The notes under the pieces were generated by a model. The model made no database searches. It had not been told where the DNA came from and saw only the letters and a program-made list of their open reading frames with translations. Shown in pieces: positions 23,244-30,509 of a DNA stretch of 64,000 nucleotides (position 1 is its first letter; each line of letters opens with the position of its first letter). Both the position numbers and the translations under genes were made by a program. The DNA comes from SFEL01 sp963640685 (lineage in GTDB: Bacteria > Bacillota > Clostridia > Christensenellales > CAG-138), in contig CAVIAA010000004.1 of NCBI GenBank assembly GCA_963640685.1, positions 38,198 through 102,197 on the forward strand, in the 5' to 3' direction.

Positions 23244-26200
23244 TTAACCATTAAAATCGTCGCAGAACTCAGGGTGTGCGCTCAAAAATACGGACACCTT
23301 GTCCTTTAGCGCATCCTCGCTCATGCGCTTAACATGCATCTGAGTGCTTTGCAGCTTCTCCTTTTTGGCTTTTTCTACCTGATATTCTTTCAGGGTCTTT
23401 TGGACCGTCGTCAGGTCGGTGGCGCCCCACCCGCTCACGTCGTTGCCAAGCTTTAGCTTGAGCCTGGCAACTATCTCATCCCTTTTTTCTTCAAATACAT
23501 CCTTGTAGTCGCTGCCGATGGCATCCATAAACGCCCGCTCTGCCGCTGCCCTATCCGTCAGAACCGTATTATCCATCGTATCCAGCATATTTATCGCGGC
23601 AAGTACATCCTGATCCAGCGTGCGCTCACCGTTTTGCACCGCGATAAGCGTGCTGATAGCCTTTACAGCGTCCTTTGGAACGACCCAGCGAAGCGGTATT
23701 CCCCGCGCATTGCTCCAGACCTTTACGGTCTCGGTGCCGCTTAAGGTCTTCCAGCGCTCCAGCAGTATAGAGCGGTTCCTGCTCTGGCTGATGCGGCCGG
23801 TCTGGTTCTTCAGCTCTCTTTCAAAATGGCTCGCCGTTGCATCGCAGGAAGTGCCCTTTAGGCCTTCGTAGATGGTCTTAAGCTCCTCTTGTGTGCAGTC
23901 GATCTGCATATGGTCCAAAATAGCTGAAAGCACGGGCTTGGCGTCCTGGATGCACTCCCATGCCTGAGTGCCGTGGCTGCGCAGGGTATCGATGTCTTTT
24001 TCCCGCTCCTCGCAGCTCATCTGGGCGACGCCCCTTTGCGAAACACGGCGCAGCGTGACCAAGGCGCCGTACCACGGCACGTTTAGCGGCTCTATGGCCA
24101 GTATCGCGACGCGCATATGTTCAAACGCATTTCTAAGGTCCCTTATCGCGTCCTCGTTGCTGTTATATGTATTGCGCATCGTGGCGTTGAGCGCATCCAG
24201 ATACCTATATTCGGATACTACGCCCTCAAGCTTTTCCTTTACCTGAGCTTCCGTCCATGTGTATACGGCGTTCTGCATCGAGCCGAAGATCTTATCCCTG
24301 AGTCCTTCGGGCCGTATGGACAGCTTTTCTGTAATTTCCTTAAGCTCCGGCGAGACCTCGAACAGGAATGCGCTGAAGGCCTTTGACATAACGGCTTTGT
24401 CCTGAAACGCCTTAGTCATCCGCTCGCGTATCCTGCCGCGCCCGATGAAGAGTTGGATCACGTTGGACATCGCCTCGTCTGTATTGCCCTCTTGCGAAAT
24501 AAACACCTGCATGTTGTCGACGACCTGTACGGCGATATCCTTTGCCTCCGCCCCGCCGAGCGCTTCCTCCGGAACGTACTTCAAGCACCAGAATGGCGCA
24601 CCGGCCTGAGTTATCCGCTCGCGAACGGAGCGCATGCCCTCGGTTTCGTTTGCGGTCTGTCCGTCCTCCAGATCGAACATCTTTTCTACGTATTTGCGGA
24701 ACTTCTGCCACGTTACGGAGCCTGCGGAAAGGTAGTCCGTCGTCATGCTTCCCCGGCAGGTATTTAGCACGAGCGTTTTTAAGTTGGCTTCATTGAGCAC
24801 AAACGTGCCCTGCGAGCTGTCCGTCCAGCTATATGCGCCGTTCTTATAGCAGCTGAACACAAAGCCGAGGAGAACGCCGCAGGCAATGGTGTTATAAAAG
24901 CCAAAGGGGGGCTGCTGCAGCTCCGCCCACATATCGCTGAGCACGACCTTGCGCCCGGACTCCATCCTTACGCGCAAAAATTTGGCCAGGGCGCTTATGG
25001 CGTCGGCCGCCTTGCTGCCGGTAACGCCCTCGATCTCTCCTATCTTCTTTGCATTTATGATGCCCAGCTGCTTGATGACGTACAGAACGCTTGAAAGCTG
25101 AGAATTCTTTGTTTCGCGCTGTATGCCGGCAAGAGGGGCGCTGTCGTTGCAGCTCTTATAGGCCGTGTTGGTTATTACGACGTTTTCCGGCGCATACGGA
25201 AATACCTCATCCAGGACGGCGGTCCTGATGATCTTGCGCAGCTCGGCAACGCCAAAGATGTTATTCCACTGCTTTTTGCCGCACCATGCGGTGATCTTGC
25301 TGCCGCTCACGACGGAGGATACCCAGCGTGTGATCGATAGTGCAGCGTCGCTGTCATGCCGGCCCGCGTCTGCGGTGTGGCCGCTCTCGCGCGCCATATC
25401 CGCCTTGGTGATCGAGGTGAGCAGCTGCCCGCGCATGCTGTCCGTGAACGGATCGCGTACCAACGCAATTACCAGCCTGTCCTCGCCGGACCTCCGCGCC
25501 CGCTCCTCCAGCTCGCTTTGTATGGAGATCGCCTGTATCTCGCTGGCCACAGTAACGTACACAAGACCAAGCTTATAAGGATACTTTTCCAGCTCATCTG
25601 TAACTTCTTTGATGCGGCTATCAAGAGATCTATCTTCCGCGCAGCAGGCAACTACCTTCATCCTGCGGAAGGTTGCATCGTTCTCGTCCCCTGCCTGCTT
25701 TTCCAGCGCTGCGGACAGCTTCCCGTCCTTTGCAAAAAGCTGATAGCGCGTGTACTTCTTGTCGTTTTGCGCGTAGCGAACGGAAAAGTCGTCGCCGCCG
25801 GCCATGCGAAACGGCATCTGCAGCCGCTTTGTTCCGTTTGCCTGCTCATCGCAGAGCAGTATCTTGCTTTCTTCAAAGGTCGCAAGGTAATCCTTGATCT
25901 GAGCCTTGCTCAAAACGCCGCTCAGGCAGTTTTCAAGGCACTCCACAGTTGCGGCGATGCCGCTGCTTGACCGCCTCGTGGTGTACAGCCCCTTTGTCGT
26001 GGACATGACCGCCATAAGGAGCATTGCTATCTTAAATATGCGGTGCGCATTTTCGTCGTTTTCAACGAGATAACGGCTCTCCTCGTAGTGGCGGATATAC
26101 TCCGGCGCCTTTGTTTCCTTGTCGTGGAAGTCGCTTTCCCGCGTGAAGAAGTAGTCCCACAGCCAGTCCGGCGTCAGCCAGCATTCCTGATCCATCGGGC

Positions 26201-27443
26201 CATACTTGTTTATATACCCGAGGAAGCCCTGCGTTTCGTTTGCGGCGTCCTTCATAAAGCGGAACATTGTACGCTGGGCCGCGGCAAAGTTTTCCGCTAC
26301 GCTGGAAAGCAGACGTATCGTCATCGGGTGCATTGGGCAAAGCTCGTTTATCTTTTCGCTTATCTTGTCATCGAGGCCCGCGATATCCGGCAGGAACTGC
26401 CTTATGTTGTTCACAGGCGTTCGGCGCGCGTCCTTCCAGTATTCCGCCATTCCGTTTCGAACGCTTATAGACCCCGCGATAAGGTCATAGGCTGCATCTG
26501 CGGATACGTGGAACTCCACCTCGTGAAAGCGGTGAGTAAAGTGCTGATAGGTCGCGTTGCCTATCACATCCACCCAGCTTGGATCCTTATGCACTATAAG
26601 GAACATAAAGAACGGCTGCTCTTTGCAAAATCTCGACATTTCCTGCAATACCACCTGGTCGTCGCCGTGGCGCAGGTAATCCGTAAACTCGTCCCATATA
26701 AAGAATATGCCGCTCTTTTGCAGGTGGTTTGCCGCGATGACCTCCTCGACCCATTTTTTAAAAGTCGCCAAATTATTGACCAGCCCCCAGTGATTTGCAC
26801 GGATCACCTCTGCAACGGCCTTTGTCGTCTTAAGGTCGCCCCGCTCAACGGCCTCGATGAGCTCATCCACGCTCTCGTAATCCTCGCCGAGCATGGTAGA
26901 ATCCAGCACATATTTCCAGTTGATATTCTTGTTGCGCAGCTGTGCCTTTACGCTATCCTGCAGCGACGCAACGCCAAGATCTGCGCTGCTGCCGAATTTT
27001 TTGATTAGCGCATCGCGAATTGCAAACTCTGCCTCCATAAGCAGCTGGTCGCCCGTGCGTATTCCGGTGCAGCCGGTTTTCCATATGACGAGATAGTCGC
27101 CGTTTTGGCGGCAGGACATGAACCTGTTCCTGAACGTTGAAAGCCTCTGGTTGTTCTGCAAAAATTTGTCAACCGTCTCCCTGCTTTCCTCAAGCAGATG
27201 CTTAACGAATATCGCCGCGTAGCTCTTTCCCGTTCCGTAGGAGCCATGCACCCAGAGGCTGCGGCGGGAATCCTGCGTTTCATAGCCGAGCGTTTGGCAA
27301 AGGGCTTCCATCAGCTTCTCCATGTCGCTACCGACTATATACTCCCGCCAGAGGTTTTTGTTTCTGCCGTCGGCGTCTATATCCACGACCGACTCAAACG
27401 AGGGGTTTACCTGAAGATAATTGTTGTATTTACCGGTTGCCAT
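23244..27443 (-). CDS. brxC: BREX P-loop ATPase BrxC
   Basis: The 1399-residue protein has the BrxC/PglY layout: an N-terminal P-loop LWVHGSYGTGKSYAAIF (63-79) and a Walker B motif IFFIWDEFTDYL (246-257). An ORC/AAA-like region follows, including KYGPMDQECWLTPDWLWDYF, and then a very long helical C-terminal part. BrxC is an essential ATPase of every BREX type and binds DNA or other BREX subunits. It follows brxP by 6 bases. The ATG (MATGKYNNYLQVNPSFE) begins right at the conserved NPSFE start of the family, so the N-terminus is secure. No truncation or frameshift is seen. Confidence 0.92.
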   Translation of the reverse strand: MATGKYNNYLQVNPSFESVVDIDADGRNKNLWREYIVGSDMEKLMEALCQTLGYETQDSRRSLWVHGSYGTGKSYAAIFVKHLLEESRETVDKFLQNNQRLSTFRNRFMSCRQNGDYLVIWKTGCTGIRTGDQLLMEAEFAIRDALIKKFGSSADLGVASLQDSVKAQLRNKNINWKYVLDSTMLGEDYESVDELIEAVERGDLKTTKAVAEVIRANHWGLVNNLATFKKWVEEVIAANHLQKSGIFFIWDEFTDYLRHGDDQVVLQEMSRFCKEQPFFMFLIVHKDPSWVDVIGNATYQHFTHRFHEVEFHVSADAAYDLIAGSISVRNGMAEYWKDARRTPVNNIRQFLPDIAGLDDKISEKINELCPMHPMTIRLLSSVAENFAAAQRTMFRFMKDAANETQGFLGYINKYGPMDQECWLTPDWLWDYFFTRESDFHDKETKAPEYIRHYEESRYLVENDENAHRIFKIAMLLMAVMSTTKGLYTTRRSSSGIAATVECLENCLSGVLSKAQIKDYLATFEESKILLCDEQANGTKRLQMPFRMAGGDDFSVRYAQNDKKYTRYQLFAKDGKLSAALEKQAGDENDATFRRMKVVACCAEDRSLDSRIKEVTDELEKYPYKLGLVYVTVASEIQAISIQSELEERARRSGEDRLVIALVRDPFTDSMRGQLLTSITKADMARESGHTADAGRHDSDAALSITRWVSSVVSGSKITAWCGKKQWNNIFGVAELRKIIRTAVLDEVFPYAPENVVITNTAYKSCNDSAPLAGIQRETKNSQLSSVLYVIKQLGIINAKKIGEIEGVTGSKAADAISALAKFLRVRMESGRKVVLSDMWAELQQPPFGFYNTIACGVLLGFVFSCYKNGAYSWTDSSQGTFVLNEANLKTLVLNTCRGSMTTDYLSAGSVTWQKFRKYVEKMFDLEDGQTANETEGMRSVRERITQAGAPFWCLKYVPEEALGGAEAKDIAVQVVDNMQVFISQEGNTDEAMSNVIQLFIGRGRIRERMTKAFQDKAVMSKAFSAFLFEVSPELKEITEKLSIRPEGLRDKIFGSMQNAVYTWTEAQVKEKLEGVVSEYRYLDALNATMRNTYNSNEDAIRDLRNAFEHMRVAILAIEPLNVPWYGALVTLRRVSQRGVAQMSCEEREKDIDTLRSHGTQAWECIQDAKPVLSAILDHMQIDCTQEELKTIYEGLKGTSCDATASHFERELKNQTGRISQSRNRSILLERWKTLSGTETVKVWSNARGIPLRWVVPKDAVKAISTLIAVQNGERTLDQDVLAAINMLDTMDNTVLTDRAAAERAFMDAIGSDYKDVFEEKRDEIVARLKLKLGNDVSGWGATDLTTVQKTLKEYQVEKAKKEKLQSTQMHVKRMSEDALKDKVSVFLSAHPEFCDDFNG

Positions 27444-27449
27444 AATCTA

Positions 27450-29819
27450 TTAAACCTCCGCCAAGTCAATTATATTCAACGAGGTGTATTTATCTTCTAG
27501 GACGATATTGTCCAGGTCGTTGATAAAGGAAACTCGGATATACTCCGGGAATGTCAGCGCAAGGCCCTGTACGCACTCCCTGAGCTTCTTGTTGTCCAGC
27601 CCGTAGATATCCGCAGGGCTCACGCCGGGTGCGTCCGGTGCGTCGTGAACCTTTATCAGCTCGGTCAGGGTAAAGGCGCGCCGCCCCGTGTGCTCGGCGT
27701 AAAGGTATAGGCTGTATAGCAGCGCAACGGCGTCGGGGGTGCTCCAGCCGTCACGGAGGTAAGTAGTAACTTTATTTGAAACGGATAACTCCAATGCCTG
27801 CTGAAGTGACGCGCCTATGGGCGATTTCGTGAGCAGCTCGAACAGAGCGCCAACGCCGTTTTTTCTGTGCCGCTCTGTAAAGCTGTTATCCAGTTGATCT
27901 ACTATCATTGCCTTGTCGAAAGTAGTCCCTGCTTCTATGTTGATGCAGAACCATTTGCATATAGATGAAGTATATGATAGGTTTGCCCAAATGATCGCCC
28001 ATACAAACGGATCGAACGCACCACGCTTCTTTAACGCAGTATACAGCGCAGTCGTTTTCCCTTCATAAAGCATTCCCGCTTGCTTGACCCATTCTTCAAG
28101 GCTCTCGATCTGGACACTGCCGATTTCTTTGTGCACATAGGCTTTTTTCTTCTTGCCGTTTATTTCAATCTCTTCTTTTTCAAAAGCTTTTTCTCCATGA
28201 TCGAAAAAGAAATCCAAAAATTCCTGCCTAAGTCCAAATGTCTTGTAGGCTCCAATTCCCTTTAAATCCATGGTGCTTCCTCCTTGTGCTATTGAGATTG
28301 ATTTTGCAACGATACATCCCTTGTCAGCAAACCTCAGACAATTTGAGCAATGGGTACACATCGATTCTCTGATCTGGATCTTTCCGTCTGGCTGGATCGT
28401 AAATGCTCCTGTCGGGCATTGAACAACGCAAGCCTCGCACCCTACGCAATAAGCGGCTTTGTTGGCCGCCGCCCGCAAATGGCTTACCGTATACCTATCC
28501 ATCTGTTTAAATGGGTAGTACGTTACGGAAAACTTATCGTCAGCGATTTTGGCAGTATATTTATAGCTGGCTCCATCAATTCGCTGAACGCCGCTTTTGC
28601 CGTCTGTTTCTGTCACCGGCCCAATTACTTTAGCGACCTCAAACCAGTCATTTGTGCCGTTTGTAATAGTGTAAGTGATGCTGTTATCTTTGATCACCTC
28701 GCCAACTCTGTTATCTCCGTTAGGGAGGTGTCTGCCGTCCATTCGCATTTTCCAGCCCAGAGCTTCGACATACTCACGCACTTTCGTTGGCTCTTTAAAT
28801 CCGGAGGCATAGTTTTCAACCTTTGAAAGCAAAACGTTGACTTCTTCCGGGTATTGATTCTTCCTGATGCTATTTCCCCAAGAGGAAGACATCGGACAAA
28901 CAATACAACCAACTCGCGTTAGGCCATATCGGTATGCATCGTTGATCAAAATGTCATTAGCAAAAATATGGCAGAAAACCTCAGCGCTGTTCCACTTTAA
29001 TATAGGGCTGCAGTTTATTTGGCTTATATTTTTTTCGCCAATTCGAACATCGTCATATTTTGATCGCCGTTCGCTTTCTTCTGCTCGCACTCCTTCAAAT
29101 ACCACAGCCTTAGCGTTGTATTGATCCGTAATTTCTCTTAGCTTGATAATTGTGGGTGCCGACTTATGAACCGTACAGCACCAACGCATTTTCGTTGCCG
29201 GAGGACCTATTTCATCCCAACTCTCCGTCGCCCTCATATGGCACCTCGCGGTATAAAAGCGAAGCTCCGGCCAGCGCTCCTTTGCCCTTTCAACGGCCTT
29301 GTAGGTATCCGAAAGCTCCATATCGGTATCGCTGAATATCACAAAAAACTCGTTTGGGGCAAGCGCCTTTGCGCAAAGATCGAGAAGGACTATGGAGTCC
29401 TTTCCGCCGGAAAAGGCGCAAACGAAGGAATAGCGGCCCGGCTTATATTTGTCGTGCTGCTCGCGAATAAAGGATATCGCCTTCTGCTCAAGGCTCCTCA
29501 TAAGGTTCCTGTTCACCTCATACAGCCGGCCGGTATCCACGGGCTGAAGCTTGATCCGCTCGCCAGTGCTGAAAGCAACCGTTGGGCGGGAATAGAACCC
29601 GCCGCCCTTGGCCTCTGCAATGCATTCGCCGTTTAGCACATAGCGCCGAACCCCCTCGGCCCAGAGAAGAGGGGCGTCGGTATCGGGGTAATCCCAGTGC
29701 TCATACAGCTTAAAGAAATCCAGCTCCTCCTTAAAAACAGGCCGTATCTCCTTTTGCAGCCTTGCGTTCGGCGTCAGGCGAAATATCCCATATTCATCCG
29801 TCCATTCATATCCGTACAT
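27450..29819 (-). CDS. brxP: BrxP-type PAPS-reductase/DndC-like protein fused to a two-cluster ferredoxin and a DUF4007-like C-terminus
   Basis: The 789-residue protein has three parts. Residues about 100-370 form a PAPS-reductase fold with the PP-loop CAFSGGKDSIVLLDL (134-148) and cysteines RWCCTVHKS (213-221) and GCIVCP (304-309), like the Fe-S site of DndC. Residues 455-505 are a ferredoxin with CVGCEACVVQCP (458-469) and CTHCSNC (488-494). Residues about 518-789 resemble DUF4007 (YKTFGLRQEF start, GVSPADIYGLD near the end); that match is tentative. BrxP replaces the PglX methylase in BREX type 4, and DndC-type enzymes insert sulfur into the DNA backbone. The central part (about 28.1-29.2 kb) is more AT-rich than both ends of the gene, suggesting a mosaic origin. 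Confidence 0.85.
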   Translation of the reverse strand: MYGYEWTDEYGIFRLTPNARLQKEIRPVFKEELDFFKLYEHWDYPDTDAPLLWAEGVRRYVLNGECIAEAKGGGFYSRPTVAFSTGERIKLQPVDTGRLYEVNRNLMRSLEQKAISFIREQHDKYKPGRYSFVCAFSGGKDSIVLLDLCAKALAPNEFFVIFSDTDMELSDTYKAVERAKERWPELRFYTARCHMRATESWDEIGPPATKMRWCCTVHKSAPTIIKLREITDQYNAKAVVFEGVRAEESERRSKYDDVRIGEKNISQINCSPILKWNSAEVFCHIFANDILINDAYRYGLTRVGCIVCPMSSSWGNSIRKNQYPEEVNVLLSKVENYASGFKEPTKVREYVEALGWKMRMDGRHLPNGDNRVGEVIKDNSITYTITNGTNDWFEVAKVIGPVTETDGKSGVQRIDGASYKYTAKIADDKFSVTYYPFKQMDRYTVSHLRAAANKAAYCVGCEACVVQCPTGAFTIQPDGKIQIRESMCTHCSNCLRFADKGCIVAKSISIAQGGSTMDLKGIGAYKTFGLRQEFLDFFFDHGEKAFEKEEIEINGKKKKAYVHKEIGSVQIESLEEWVKQAGMLYEGKTTALYTALKKRGAFDPFVWAIIWANLSYTSSICKWFCINIEAGTTFDKAMIVDQLDNSFTERHRKNGVGALFELLTKSPIGASLQQALELSVSNKVTTYLRDGWSTPDAVALLYSLYLYAEHTGRRAFTLTELIKVHDAPDAPGVSPADIYGLDNKKLRECVQGLALTFPEYIRVSFINDLDNIVLEDKYTSLNIIDLAEV

Positions 29820-29824
29820 ACAAA

Positions 29825-30502
29825 TCAGTCTTCTCTCAGGTAAAATAGTATATCTTCCGCGTTTTTGCCGCTCACCCAGGGGCGGTACTTATGGAGAACT
29901 GCGTGGCAGTTTGGGCAAACGGTGATAAAATCGCCCGCCTTATATTGCCTGCTGCCGTTAAGCTCGGTAACGGGGGCGGTCAGGTGCTTTTGCAAAAACC
30001 CGCCGGAAACCGGCTTATATACCTCATGCAGGTCAATGTGGCAAACCTCGCAGCTTTTGGCGGAGGGCGCCCTGCGGCCGTCCCTTGCCTCAAGCACCCT
30101 GTGCAGGTGAAAGAGCAGCGCCCCCTCCGGGAAATCCTCGCCTTCAAGCTCGCTGCCAAACGCAGCGGTTTTAAAAAACTCCCGGTTTTGCCTTATCGCG
30201 CATGCGATGCCGTGCAGCTCGTCCCTCTTTCCTTCAAACTCGTCGGCCACCTCGTAAGATATCGAGCCGACGTGCGCATCCTTTTTGCTGTTTGGGTAGC
30301 TTAGCTGAAACCTGACGAGCTGGTTTTTTATCCCGTTGCTGTTTCGAAAGATCTCGCCGCGGTCGCAGAGCGGAACGATCGGCAGGTCGTTGAGCAGCTC
30401 GCTCAGCTCGGCTATTTCCCTGCTGTCCCTGTTAAGCCGAAGCTCCTCGCTAAAATACAAAACGTCCAGCGCCAATATCGCCTCATCGCGGGTAAACGAC
30501 AC
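29825..30502 (-). CDS. HNH endonuclease (McrA-like) in the BREX operon
   Basis: The 225-residue protein has an N-terminal domain of the kind found before HNH nucleases (IFRNSNGIKNQLVRFQ, about 51-66; DEFEGKRDELHGIACAIRQ, about 87-105). It then has a C-terminal HNH domain with CEVCHIDL (151-158), LQKHLTAPVTEL (170-181) and CPNCHAVLH (196-204). The cysteines form the structural zinc site and the histidines the catalytic centre. Enzymes of this type include type IV nucleases that cut methylated or phosphorothioated DNA. Located 7 bases after the operon's first gene and 5 bases before brxP, it is probably an effector of this defence locus. Its target is unknown. Confidence 0.85.
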   Translation of the reverse strand: MSFTRDEAILALDVLYFSEELRLNRDSREIAELSELLNDLPIVPLCDRGEIFRNSNGIKNQLVRFQLSYPNSKKDAHVGSISYEVADEFEGKRDELHGIACAIRQNREFFKTAAFGSELEGEDFPEGALLFHLHRVLEARDGRRAPSAKSCEVCHIDLHEVYKPVSGGFLQKHLTAPVTELNGSRQYKAGDFITVCPNCHAVLHKYRPWVSGKNAEDILFYLRED

Positions 30503-30509
30503 GTATTTT

